64,000 nt of DNA from Pseudisothecium myosuroides (Eukaryota > Streptophyta > Bryopsida > Hypnales > Lembophyllaceae). The notes under the pieces are model-generated. The model had not been told where the DNA came from, made no database searches, and saw only the letters and a program-made list of their open reading frames with translations. Within the stretch, counting starts at the first letter, position 1, and every line of letters begins with the position of its first letter. This document shows positions 23,834-34,538 of this stretch, in pieces. The stretch covers positions 8,990,001-9,054,000 of the forward strand of contig OX637295.1 of assembly GCA_951799445.1 (NCBI GenBank), written 5' to 3'. The position numbers and the translations under genes were made by a program.

Positions 23834-24125
23834 AGCGTTACGCAGTGATTTTCGATGCTAGGAGCTCCGACAGTCGCGTGCACGTGTATGCATTCGACAA
23901 GAATCTGTAGTTGGTGAAAACTGGGAGCGAACTTGAAGTGTTCGTGCAGAAGAAACCAGGATTAAGTTCGTATGCGCTGAATCCGAAGGCAGGAGCGGAG
24001 TCGTTGCAGTCGTTGCTGGACATAGCTTTGAAGAGCGTCCCTGTAGAGCAGTTTGTATTAGCCGTGAAGCCATTGATCGGAGGTGGTGGCTCGCAGTCAG
24101 TCACGCCAATCGGGTATCAAGAGGT
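23834..24125 (+). pseudogene. Apyrase (GDA1/CD39 family) exon remnant
   Basis: The plus strand reads KRYAVIFDARSSDSRVHVYA, then KPGLSSYALNPKAGAESL and LLDIALKSVPVEQF, ending at CAAGAG followed by GT as a donor. Family members carry apyrase conserved region 1 as DAGSTGSRVH; here both glycines of that nucleotide-binding loop are replaced (DARSSDSR), and a TAG follows NL. In intact enzymes this region starts NTP/NDP hydrolysis in the Golgi or extracellular space. No other exon is visible nearby. A captured or orphaned gene piece beside the retroelement. Confidence 0.75.
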
Positions 24126-24528
24126 ACGGACGGTTTTAATTTGAATTAATTTAATTTAATTTTTTTTTTAAAAGAAAAAAAAAAGAGTTAAAATTTGAAA
24201 TTTTTTGACATCTTTAAAGTTTGTATTGGGAAGATACAAGGTGGATTAGAGGCTATTTAGGGTGCTTGGGGCCAAATGGGGGAAATTTGACCTCAAATTG
24301 GAAATTTCAGCACCTTAATTAGGGTTAGAAATCCTATTTGGGAGCCCAAAAATCCAAATTTGTCTTTGGAAAATGGGTGCTATGGATTAGAAGCATTCAT
24401 AGGTGGTTTGAGGAGTGTTTTGAGTGGATTTTGGGGTGATCTTAGGGGAGATTTTGGTTTTGACCCTAAACCCTAAATTTTAAATTCAAAACTTGAGTAG
24501 TTATAGGTGACCAAAGCATTAGTTGCTT
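24126..24528. other. AT-rich spacer upstream of the retroelement ORFs
   Basis: No LTR end, primer-binding site or gene can be assigned. Confidence 0.35.
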
Positions 24529-24969
24529 ATGGTGACCACGAGGGCCCAAGCGGCACACCAATCGGACAGGACTTGGTATAGGCCTCCAACAGTGTTTCCC
24601 CAGCTATCAGAGGCAGAACAATGGCTGCACGAGGCCGATTTCATCGCAGAATTGCTGACCATCATCCAAGAGCGAGTGCCAGTGCCACGAGGACTTCAAC
24701 ATCATGAGCTAGAGTTTTGGGAGGTGTGGCGTGCGGATTTGGCAAGGGCGCAGTGCATTGATGCTAATGCATTAGGTTTGGTGGCCTACCGGTTTTGTGT
24801 GGAGTTAACTCCCTTCATTACCTTGGAGAGTTGGGATGATGACCGTGCTAGAGTTCTGGACTGTTTGATGCATGCACAATGTCTTCATGAGATAAAAATG
24901 GAGGTACTTGAAGTTGGGCTCAATTACTTGAACCGCGACCATATGATTGACTTTGCTCAGTGCTCCTAG
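24529..24969 (+). CDS. Gag-region or unidentified N-terminal frame
   Basis: An ATG at 24529 opens 146 codons (MVTTRAQAAHQSD start) with mixed helical character and no recognised domain. Codon texture is denser in GC than the flanking spacer. Its place upstream of the other gag frames suggests it belongs to the element, but it could be an unrelated small gene. Confidence 0.35.
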   Translation: MVTTRAQAAHQSDRTWYRPPTVFPQLSEAEQWLHEADFIAELLTIIQERVPVPRGLQHHELEFWEVWRADLARAQCIDANALGLVAYRFCVELTPFITLESWDDDRARVLDCLMHAQCLHEIKMEVLEVGLNYLNRDHMIDFAQCS

Positions 24970-25530
24970 ATATGGTTAGGAGTGGATTTAGGCTAGTACC
25001 TATTAGCCTAATATAGTTAAGGTATACTTGGTGGCTTGTGCCAACTACCAAAGACCATATATGAGACTGAGGATCGATCTCTATTGTGCTATTTATTCAT
25101 ACTTTGCAGAGTTGTCTTGTCGGACACATTTTGGGGTTTGGTCGTCGTGTTGTCTGTCTGACGTCTGATGTCACGCATGACAAATGTCAAGTATGCATAA
25201 CATTTTTGTCTAATAAGGCCGTAATTAATAGCCAAGACAATTTGAAATCTTACTTTAAATGTAACCCAAAATTTAGAATGTAATAAGTGTTTATTAAATT
25301 GAGATACTTCAATAAAATGAAACGTTAATATGTCAAGATCAGAAATAGAAAGTGCTTTATTTAAAAGTCAACCTTAAAGTTGACTTTACTAGACGGACGG
25401 AGGGGCTATTGTCCGTCTATGACGTCGTGTTTGTCGAGTTGTCGGCAGGTTCGGGAAGACAACCATGATACTTTGTTCACTGGTGGATATCTCGTGGTCT
25501 CTAGTCTAAATTGTACCATGCAGCACCACG
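24970..25530. other. Interruption between gag-like frames
   Basis: About 25110-25450 is AT-rich with TGTC/GACG-rich edges, including a gacggacgg...tccgtct inverted pair near 25393-25422. It may be an insertion in the element. No ends were resolved. Confidence 0.3.
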
Positions 25531-26940
25531 ATGGACAAGGATAAGGGTGTCCCTAAGCCTTTTAGATTGATACCCGTTGGAGACACGAAAGAGGAAGGAG
25601 TTCAAATTGATCTGACCACAGAAGATCTCCAAGGGGTCCTTCAATCCTTTCAAACCCTTCACATAGCGTCCTCTAGTGACTCAGCTTTACGATTGCAGCC
25701 TCAAGAAGCGGCTTCACCATTTGTTCTTGTACAGTTGGCCCGTGACCGTTTGGGAGTTCAATCATTTAGGCATCCAGGCACAAAGGTGTTGGGTCCAAAA
25801 GCCTTCAAGTTTTGGACTCAACAACGTGGAGTGCGCCTTATTCAAGACTTGAGATCGGAGGTGCCTGTGATAGGAGCACCGTTGAACCGAGCAAAGGGAC
25901 GAGTGGAGGAAGGCAACTTGGTGATTCCACAAGTGGCGGTGGTGTTGAAGAACGAGGGACAACGCCGAAAAGTGGTGAGACACACTTTTGGAGGGGCAAT
26001 TCAGTCGCCAACCTTCTCGTTGATCTTTACGGAGTTTCGAGCGGGAGATTACTTATTTCACACCACGTGGTAGTGGGAACAAGGCTGGTGGCTGGAAAGG
26101 GCATCGAGTTTGTGGGATTCATTGACTCTATGTTTCCTTGACACGGAAATACCACCCACGATTTATTGTGAGGCTGTAGAGGGCAGTCACGAGGCATGAC
26201 AACTTTATGTGTAAGTTGACTTGTAGGTGAAACTGGATTCACTTAGGAGACCGGGTTACACTAGGAGTGGTACTCCATTTGCCAGTGACACCGTTTCAGA
26301 GTTTACTAGCGGTGTCGAGTCGGTGCAACCTCGAAGTCAGAGACATTTCTTGGGTGGGAGGAATCAACGTGAATTCGTCCAAGATTCAAGCAAAGAGCAA
26401 GCAGACTGGGTGGAACATACTGAGTGTGGTAAGGGGGAAGAATTACCAGTCACTACAGTCGACCACGGGGTGAGATTTGTTCAAAACGAATCTATCTTCG
26501 CTTGGGACGAGATAACTACACCATATGGAGGTGTAGATCGGGGAGTCAGGCGGTTTTTCGGTGCCAATGGCACTTTGGAAGTGGACGACTTCCGTAGGGA
26601 GTTCACCATGTGGTGTGAACTCCAAAAGTCACGAAATGTCAGCTTCAACCCATACATGGTATGGAGGGCACTGTTTGGGTGCCTCAAGGAAGCACCATTG
26701 ACAGATTACGGGGAATTTGAGCTTGCTTATTCCATGGAGATCTTGACTTGGCGGAGTTACTACGCTCCAAACTATACAGATGTTTGGGGAGGAGGATCCA
26801 TCGCCATAATACCTGTTAGCAGAGGAAAGAAGGAGGGAGGGGGCGCAAGCGCGGAAGGTCAAGAGGCCATCGTGACCACGAGCCCAGTGCCAGTGGCTGA
26901 CCCACTTCCCTTCAATCCTACGGCTCAATTCTTTTTGTAG
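25531..26940 (+). pseudogene. Gag polyprotein, degraded
   Basis: Two frames in the same phase (25531-26073 and 26227-26940) are separated by several stops. The first begins MDKDKGVPKPFRLIPVGD. The second includes a helical segment (ANGTLEVDDFRREFTMW) resembling the capsid-type domain of plant Ty3/gypsy gag. The closing TAG at 26938 reads as a C-to-T change in a glutamine codon, because the same phase continues beyond it. Predicted role: coat of the virus-like particle. Confidence 0.55.
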
Positions 26941-27833
26941 CTGCAGCGGGATTATTACAGACAGAGGGCCGACAAGATGAAATCACTTTGCATGTTTGCA
27001 CGTGGCAGTGATGAGTCGTTGCGAGAGGCGCACTCAAGGCTCAGGCGGTTGATATCCGCCACCCAAGGAGTGATAGAGCAGCAAGCTGTTCAACATTGGT
27101 ATAGCATCTTGGATAAAGAGCTAAAAACTCTTGTCCGAAGTGAGGCCTTCAGGTTAGGTGTTCCACCAACCTTGAGGTACGTTTTTGAGACCTCCGAGAG
27201 GATTGAGATTAACTTCTTAGAAAAAAAGGCGGCCATGGGATTCTTGCGTAAGGAGGAGAAACCGCAAGAGATAACCAAGATGGCTAAGGCCAATATTCCA
27301 GCTAATATCGGAGACACTGACATGGTATGCTTCAATTGTGGGGGCGTTGGCCACAGACGGCAGGATTGTAAGAAGAAATCCACCAAAGAAGCTGCCAAGT
27401 CTGGAGCATTTTGTTCTGGTTGTGGGATCATGAATTGAAGCCTAAGAACACGAAGGAGGCGAAGGGAGGTGATTCCAAAGAGGCCAAGTCCGGAGGAGAA
27501 GAGAAAAAGTCATGGAAGGCATACTTTACAGAGTTGGAAGTTAAAATGGCGGCCATGAGCTCAACCACTACTACGGGGGCCACTTCATTTTACGCGGAGG
27601 GAAGTGACCATATGTTGTGTGGCATAACAGATGCTGAAGGCACGCCCATAGATGCCTATGCCTTGACTAGGAGCAAGATCGTGGTACAAGATCCGCCACA
27701 AGGAGCAAGTTTGGGGTTGAATCCACAGACAGGTGAAGTCAACCGCCAAGCTAAACTACTAGAGTCATTTACGTTGCAGGATATGGTGCCTACCACGTCC
27801 ATGATTCTACCACAACGGAATTCAAGCAGTTGA
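26941..27833 (+). pseudogene. Gag C-terminus with CCHC zinc knuckle
   Basis: The frame 26977-27438 continues the gag phase. Near its end is CFNCGGVGHRRQDC, a CX2CX4HX4C nucleic-acid-binding knuckle typical of retroelement gag. A possible second knuckle start (FCSGCG) is cut by a frame change at about 27430. The new frame (27411-27833) is Lys/Glu-rich, then leads toward the protease. Predicted role: binds element RNA during packaging. Confidence 0.7.
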
Positions 27834-28100
27834 CGGGCTGCTCGAGCTCTATGTGGTGATGGACAAGGTACAAGTGTTCTCTTTGATGTAACTACCGCCG
27901 TTTGTCAAGCTCCTTTATTCACGGCATCCATGATCTCTCAGGCATAGTTTAGTGTTGCAACAGTTTTCAAATTGGCTGCTACCATGTGTGAGGACGACGC
28001 CTCAGCATCGGTAGACTCCATGGAAGCTGTGTTTGAACCATAGGCGACGATTGACAGTAATTGGTCTGATGCAGATGAGCTCTTAGCAGCCGCTGCTCGT

Positions 28101-28667
28101 GTGAAGACCATGCCAGCGCGCCCGACAATAGAGTGGTCCTCCATTATCTCAGGAGTAGTGGTATTGGACAACTCTCATGGCATCTTCCAATTGGTTGGAC
28201 CCAAAGGGAGAGTTTTTGCGCCTCGACGAGTACTATTGGATTCCGATGCACAACCCTTGATGCTGGGAGAGTCAGCAATTGAAGGCTTGGGTTTGACCGA
28301 GGATACGTTGGAGACATGTCCGTGGACGATTAGTATCTCTATGGGAGGGACGGAGCAAGTAAGTGGCATCACGAGGGGCGAAATGACATTACGTCTACGC
28401 CATGATGATGTGGAAAATGCTAGTTTCATGAAAGTGAAGGCTATAGTTACGGAGGCCAAGTCGTATAACGTCTTGGTTGGGGCTATAGTGTTGTACCCTA
28501 TGGGCTTCACCTTGGACTTCTGGGAAGAGACGACATACTATAGATCGAGATGGCAAGCAGGAGATGGGCATAGAGCTCAGCTGTCAGCTCGTTTTATACG
28601 AGTTCTTACCGGAAATTTGGTTTATCTCTATTGTTTTGCTGGGCTTGAGGGTGAGAAACAACCATGA
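28101..28667 (+). pseudogene. Aspartic protease of pol
   Basis: Residues RRVLLDSDAQPLMLG align with the LLDSGA active site of retropepsins, and GLGL and NVLVGAIVLYPMGF follow as the second conserved half. The active-site Asp remains, but the next-but-one Gly is Asp (DSG to DSD), a G-to-A change expected to weaken or abolish activity. The frame ends at a TGA (28665) and continues in the same phase into the methyltransferase, so the two were one polyprotein. Confidence 0.7.
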
Positions 28668-29915
28668 TTTCAGAAGGATTTTGAAGATCCTCCTCTTGCA
28701 GCTTCAACAGATTTCACCAAACGGATTCATAATGAGGGTGAAGACGTTGGGGGCGAGTTGTACCAACCCGACGTAGAAGTTGCATGGAAGACTATTGTGG
28801 GTTTGCAAGACACTGCTAGCAAAGTTATCCAAGAGGTGTGGCAACAATCGTTGTTGCTAAAAGAAGATGAAGTGGTTGCAGGCAAGGACAGTGAAAGTCC
28901 TCCTTTGGACACTTCAACAATCCGGTGGAAACCACTAGAAGAAGGAATAACTCTTTTAGAGTTGTTTGGTGGCATTGGCACCGGGCTGGCGGCTATATTA
29001 CAGGTAGGTATGAAGGTGAAGCGTTATGTCTATGTGGATAACGATGACATGGCACGGCAAGTAGCCAAGCGCCATGCTCGACGGTTATGCCGCGCATTTC
29101 CATTGTTGTTGAACGCGGGGGCTATCACAATCGCATTTTCTGCATTGCCAAGCGATATTTCACTAATTTCACTCCAAGACATTGTTAAATTGGGATCAGT
29201 GGATCTAGTTATCGCGGGATGGCCATGCCAAGGTATGTCTATGATTGGCAACCAAAATGGATTAAAGGACAAGCGTTCTTCAAAATTCCATGACATGGTG
29301 AAGATATTGCAGTATGTGCAGACATCTCAGCGGCGGCCACCGGGGTATATCATTGAGAATGTACCAGTGGTTGGTACATCTCAGACCCGCATGCTTGAAA
29401 ATCTTCATCATATACACAGTGTGCTTGGGATTCCTATATTGATAGATGCAGCGGCGGTCGGTTCGAGAGCTCACAGACCACGATTGTAGTGGACCAATTT
29501 GGCGCTGTCGGAGTTACTACATGCAGCAATTCCACGGATTGAACGGCCTGACGTCTACGTGAAAGATATTTTGGACCCTCACCGATTACCACAACGACCA
29601 AGTACCACTTGTGGTGGTAAATCGTAAGGGTGAGTCATGAAGAGCTTTACTAACAGTGGTAAGTTTTTCAAGGTCTTATGCCTTCAAGGACAATGGGCAT
29701 GGGCTGGTGTGGGATGCCCGCACTGAAGAGATGTTGAAACCCAATGCGGATGAGCGAGAGTGGGCTATGGGATTTCAAACGGACACCACTCAGGTACCTG
29801 ACATCACCGAGTTTCAATGACGATATCTCATGGGTCAGGCCATGGATTTAAATTGTCTTTCGTGGGTTGTGTCCCTTGTCACTACCGAACAGAAGCGATT
29901 AACTTCCACGTTGGA
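28668..29915 (+). pseudogene. C5-cytosine DNA methyltransferase domain within pol
   Basis: In one phase: motif I LLELFGGIGTGLAA (about 28947), the acidic loop YVYVDNDD, motif IV DLVIAGWPCQGMS with catalytic Cys (about 29223), motif VI IIENVP (about 29355) and motif VIII GSRAHRPRL (about 29460). After a TAG at 29487 the text continues WTNLALSELL. One phase later come REWAMGFQTDTT (motif IX-like) and RYLMGQAMDL (motif X-like). The order is linear, unlike the permuted plant DRM enzymes. Closest by eye to Dnmt3-like or retroelement DNMTs; a bacterial origin is not excluded. Two stops (29487, 29818) and one frameshift inactivate this copy. Activity would be AdoMet-dependent 5-methylcytosine formation. 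Confidence 0.85.
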
Positions 29916-30360
29916 TGGTCACTTGGGTTTCCATGAGCTACAAAAGGCTATGAAACCATCAAGTTCTGAAAGTCCACACTTGATGGTTGGGGGCGTAGAC
30001 ACCTGTGCAGCTCACTCATGGGACATATGGAAAAGCAACACATTTTTCACAACTCCAAGGCCAAGTTCAAGCAGTTGGGAGCAATTGGCTAAGCCGAGAA
30101 TGAAGTTGGAGGAAGATGTAGAGAAACTTTTATTCGAGGAGCACATATCGGATCAAATAGAGGAGCTATGGTGCTTGAGCCAAGTAGAAGAATGACATAG
30201 CATGGCGGGTGTAGAGTAAGATGAAGTTGCTCCAACTAGAGTGCAATAGCAACCAAAGGTAAAAAGAGCTGTTCCAAAGGAAGAACGGAAGGAAGTGGTG
30301 ACCAAGGAAACTTGAAAACCATTAGTAGACCTGGAGGATAAAACAAAGGGAGAATAAGAG
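29916..30360 (+). other. Linker between methyltransferase and reverse transcriptase
   Basis: Open in the same phase as the RT to 30195, with several stops after that. No domain recognised. Confidence 0.5.
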
Positions 30361-31233
30361 TTCCTCAAGAGTTACGTGGATTGCGTTGCATTTAGCTTGA
30401 AGGACTTGGGAGTCCTTTGGGGACAACAGATCCGTATAAACTTGACGGATGATGCACCCATTTATCGCAAACCATACAAGTAAAGTGAGGTAGAGCGCAA
30501 GATGATCTAAGACCGAACTAAGGAGTTGTTGGAGGCCGGTTTGGTGGAGTTAGCACCTTCGGACTGCGAGTATGCATCAACAACGGTTATGCCATCCAAG
30601 AAGGATAATTGGACCGAGAAGAGGATGTGCGGGAATTATGGGAGAATTAATAAGTTCATAAAGTCCAATCGTTATGCGATGCCAACACCGGAGGAGAACT
30701 TTGACGCCATCGGCCATGCCAAAGTATTTAGTACTTTGGATCTCCAGTCGGGATATCACCAACTTGGCATTCGAGAAGGTTATAAAGGAAAAACGACGTT
30801 TTGGAGGATTGATGAGGATGGAAAGGACCGATTGCATCAGTGGAGGTTCCTTCCTTTTGGATTGAAAAACGCACCTGCTGAGTTTTAAAGAGTCATGGAC
30901 CGTATCTTTGCAGGCTTGGAGTTTGTGAAATGCTACATTGATGACATCATTGTCTTTAGCGTGAATCAGAATCAACATAGAGCTCACTTGAAGGAGGTTT
31001 TTGTTAGACTGAGACTCCATGACTTAAAATTGCATCCGAACAAATGCAAGTTTTATTATGACCGTGTAGAGTGTTTGGGCCACATGATATACCCTGGTGG
31101 ATTGGATGTGGTAGCTAGCAAAGTGGAAGTGATGGTTTCTATACCAAGGCCGAAGGATGTGAGTAGACTTCGTGCATTTTTGGAGTTGTGCAACTACTAT
31201 CGGAAGTTTGTGAAATGTTTAGTGCCATTGTAA
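30361..31233 (+). pseudogene. Reverse transcriptase
   Basis: Motifs in order: DDAPIYRKPYK, RTKELLEAGLVELAPS, CGNYGRINKFIKSNRYAMP, FSTLDLQSGYHQLGI (first catalytic Asp), QWRFLPFGLKNAPAEF and YIDDIIVFS (catalytic DD pair). Stops lie at 30481, 30508 and 30886; the last falls where related elements have Gln (AEFQRVMD), so CAA became TAA. A one-base slip near 31215 moves the rest into another phase. The catalytic Asp residues survive, but the protein is broken. Confidence 0.85.
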
Positions 31234-32144
31234 AGCCATTGACCATGCTGACAAGGAATGATCAACCTTGGATGTGGGGAGATGAGCAAGAGGCCGCCTT
31301 CATGCAATTGAAGGAGCGTTTATCATCGGCACCCATCTTGAGGAGGCCGATTCCTGGTAGAACGTACCAATTGCACACAGACTGGAGCTCACTCGAGATT
31401 GGCGCAGTGTTGACACAAATGGATGATGATGGCAGGGAGTTTGTAGTAGCTTATGCCAGTCGCTCCAACAACAATGCGGAGGCACAGTACAGCTCATACA
31501 AGGGAAAGTGTTTAGGAGCGATTTGGGCCATTGCTCACTTTTGTTGCTATTTATATGGCAACAAATTTCTATTGGTGACAGACTACCAACCGTTGAAGTG
31601 GCTCATGGAGTCTGACAAGCTTACTGGTAAGCTTGCACGATGGGCCTTGATGTTGATGGAGTATGACTTCAAAGTTGTACACCGTGTCGGTTTGATGAAC
31701 ATGGATGCTGACGGCTTGAGTCGCAATCCAAGTCTTAGCCAAGTGGACTCTACGGAGGCTCGTTGGCACGTGGAGGAGGGAGAAGATTGGTTACTAGGGT
31801 GGCATGCTGCCGCTTATTTGAGTTTGTTGGCAATGATTGGAGACGTCACCGGGGAAGCCATTGTGGCCAAGATGGATGCGGATGGTGGTGAAGAGTCTGG
31901 AGGCGCCAAGGACATTTTCGAGGATGAAGATGTGATGAAGTATTTGAAGCTTGGTGAATTGGCACCCACAGTGTCAGCCAAGGAGAAGGACCGGATCCTA
32001 CAACAAGCCAAGAGGTTTATATGGGAGGGGGATCACTTACTTCGTATATGGCCAGATGGCAACAAGAAGGTGGTATCGGCGCCTCATGAGAGAGTGAAGT
32101 TAATTATGCACGCACACGAGGACTTGGAGCACTTTGGAGTGTGA
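31234..32144 (+). pseudogene. RNase H and integrase N-terminus
   Basis: Starts after the slip with FSAIVKPLTMLTRNDQPWMW, then RNase H text: YQLHTDWSSLEIGAVLTQ (first Asp), SSYKGKCLGAIWAI and LLVTDYQPLKWLM. Family members have Glu where KGKC shows Lys, so the catalytic Glu is lost by a G-to-A type change. The tail holds the HHCC zinc-binding start (HEDLEHFGV) and ends at a TGA (32142) that replaces an expected Arg. Confidence 0.8.
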
Positions 32145-33215
32145 AGAACTCACAACTTGCTGCAAATTCACTATTGGTGGAAAGGCATGCAAACACAAGT
32201 CCAACAGTTGATAGCCAGATGTACGGTTTGTGATAGAGTGCGGGCATCATTTAATGCCCCGATGCCTCAACTACAACCGTTGCCAATCATGGGATTAGGC
32301 TATAGGTGGAGTTTAGACTTTGTAGGATTATTGTCAATAACATTACAACATAACAAGTATGTGTTGGTGATGATTGAGCACTTTTCCAAATGGATAGAGT
32401 TGGTGGCGTTGCTTGACAAGTTTAGTGAAGGAGCCGCTTATTCATTCTTGGACCGAGTGTTGAGTCGCTTTGGAGTTCCAGCTGAGGTGTTGACTAACCA
32501 AGGGCGTGAGTTTCTTGGAGAATTTCAAGCCTTGTGCGAACAAGCGATGATTGATCACCACACTACCTCACGGGATCATCCCGAAACAGATGGATTGGCG
32601 GAGCGCATGGTGCAAACCGTCAAGAGGGGACTTCGCAAGTATAGTTTGAAGAAGGGCCATCATGGAGATTGGGACTTACAATTACCGTGGATAGCAATGG
32701 GCTATTGGTTTAGTAAGCAAGCATCTTTGGCTTCTTTCTCACTCTATTATTTGTTGTTTGGTCGCCATTCGATTTTACTAATGGCAATCAAACAAGATGC
32801 AGATAAGATATTAGATCACATGGATGATCCAGACATGTGGGCTCGAGTATGCGAGCAACGTGTGGAATTATACAAGAGGGTGATGTCCATGGTTTTGGAG
32901 AACTTTTCTATTGCGCAGCATAGAGACACTCTGCGTTATGCCACGATACAAGGAAGAGGCTATAAACCTCAAGTGCGACGTTTTCTGCCCGGTGACTATG
33001 TCTATTTGTAGCAAACAGCGCCTACCACCCTTGACATGACTGCAGGGCGTATTATTCTACGAGCGCGTGAGGTGCTTAAGTTGGGAGTTTTGCTCTTGGA
33101 GGGTCGTGATGGCAAGATCTGGAAAGATCACACGTGCAATTGTGCGCCATGTCATTTGCCACACATTGATGGACGTATTGATTCCAGTGGATCACGGATT
33201 GTGGCTGGGCTGAAA
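32145..33215 (+). pseudogene. Integrase core and C-terminal domain
   Basis: The zinc-binding half RCTVCDRVRA is followed by the DDE core: SLDFVGLL (first Asp), VLTNQGREFLG (second position, Asp replaced by Asn) and HPETDGLAERMVQTVK (Glu). The Asp-to-Asn change is G-to-A and would abolish strand transfer. The C-terminal part GDYVYL is cut by TAG at 33009 where related elements show Gln, and continues in phase to the PHD finger. Confidence 0.8.
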
Positions 33216-33353
33216 TGCGTGTTGTGTGGAAGCGCCAAGAGCGCTGCTACTATGGTATTATGCGATGTTTGTTCGACTGGGTGGCACACGGGTTGTTTGA
33301 CACCGCCATTGTAAAAAATTCTGGCAGATCGGTGGGTTTGTCCCAAAATGTGT
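33216..33353 (+). pseudogene. PHD finger at the pol C-terminus
   Basis: In the integrase phase the text reads CVLCGSAKSAA, then MVLCDVCSTGWHTGCLTPPL, a TAA at 33312, and RWVCPKMC. Spacing gives Cys4-His-Cys3 (C-C, C-C, H-C, C-C) with the WVCP signature of PHD zinc fingers. PHD fingers usually read histone H3 tails. In chromoviruses this position holds a chromodomain, so a targeting role is plausible (inference). Confidence 0.85.
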
Positions 33354-33887
33354 GTCGGGGCAAGGACAAACATCTTCATCTTTGTAGGGTTTTCCATTGG
33401 GTTCTCGTTGGTTCTTTGGAGAAGGCCATTGAGTTCACCAGTGTGAAAGGGGCTTCGACATCGGCGAAGGGGGTGAGTAAAAGAGTGGTTACCAAACCAC
33501 TTGCTACATCTGGTGTACTCTTATATCATGGGTGTTTAGTTTCTTTACTTTGCTATGGATGTCGCTGGTGTTTAGTGCTTCTGATGATAGGATGTTTTTC
33601 GCATTTCTTTCATTACTTGTAGGATTTGCCGTGATTGTGATATACATCACAAGTCACGAGGCGTTTTCCCTATGACCACGGTATTTACCGCTAGTCAGGA
33701 GCTATTGGACTTTGGTGTGGTTAGGTTGCTAGCCAATTACAAGGTCTATTGTTATTTATGGCACGCTTGCTCTCATGTTGGCTCGATATGATCTTGGCAC
33801 GATGTGTTTGTGCACGACACGTGCTTCATCCATTTCATATAGCAATGTTGTATCTTGAGGAAAATTGAAGACATTCTACAATAACAC
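33354..33887. other. 3' tail of the retroelement and spacer
   Basis: Probably the 3' UTR or LTR of the element. No polypurine tract or repeat matching the 5' side was found. Ends where a B-family TTAA element begins. Confidence 0.35.
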
Positions 33888-33891
33888 TTAA

Positions 33892-34534
33892 ACCCCTAAA
33901 TGCCAAATGCCTTTTTAGAGCTTCTTGAAATTTGCTCTCAATTGAACTAAAAGTCAACATTTTGATAAATTTAATCAATTTTTTGAATTGTAACCAACAA
34001 ATTCAAATAGACATGTTAGAGATCACATAGGAAAAGAAAACCCTACAATATCACTTATGGATTGAAAGATTCTAATGTTTGATCATGAGGGTGTTTAACA
34101 CTATAAAAGTCATTTGAAGTCTTTCAATCTTTTTTTCACATCTCAAGTCTAAAATTTAAGTCACCAAAAAAACATGAGGTTAAAGGACATAACGTGTATA
34201 ATTACAATCAATTTATGACTTCTTAAAATCTACTCTACAATTTTTTTAAATGAATTTCTAATGTGATTTTCTCTCTAAGATCTAATGTATTTGAGGCTAA
34301 TTTCCAAAAAAACCCAATACAAGAAAATCAAAATTTGCAATGGACACCCTTGGACACAATCTTGAATAGAAAAATCATCAACATTCATTTTCAAAAGTGA
34401 ATTTTTAATGCTCAAACTAGACTTTAAAACAAATTTGTTTTAAAAAAAACACTACTAAAAATAGTAATTTGATAAGGTATTATTTAACTTTCAAAATTGT
34501 AACACCAAAATATGATGCCTGGGGCATTTATGGG
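33892..34534 (+). mobile_element. B-family TTAA element
   Basis: TTAA at 33888-33891, left end CCCCTAAATGCCAAATGCC, right end gcctggggcatttatggg, TTAA at 34535-34538. About 643 bp, non-coding. Its left 130 bp closely match the element entering at 63859. Confidence 0.75.
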
Positions 34535-34538
34535 TTAA

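Larger units (their letters stand above)
24529..33640 (+). mobile_element. Degraded Ty3/gypsy retroelement with DNA methyltransferase and PHD finger
   Basis: Order of recognisable parts: gag-like frames, CCHC zinc knuckle, retroviral-type aspartic protease, C5-cytosine methyltransferase, reverse transcriptase, RNase H, integrase, PHD finger. Integrase after RNase H is the Ty3/gypsy order. Stop codons and two frameshifts break the pol frame, and catalytic residues are lost in protease, RNase H and integrase. I found no matching LTR pair, so the outer limits are those of the coding remnants. It separates K1 from K2-K5. Confidence 0.85.

Noticed and set aside
23500..23883. 127-codon minus-strand frame
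   Set aside because: It overlaps the apyrase-like plus-strand text, which has clear family motifs; the minus frame has none.
24105..24124. GGTATCAAGAGG resembling a tRNA-Met primer-binding site
   Set aside because: It is the end of the apyrase exon and its splice donor; no LTR end precedes it.
24529..33640. Endogenous pararetrovirus
   Set aside because: An integrase and the Ty3/gypsy order are present, and no movement-protein motif was seen; a retrotransposon fits better.
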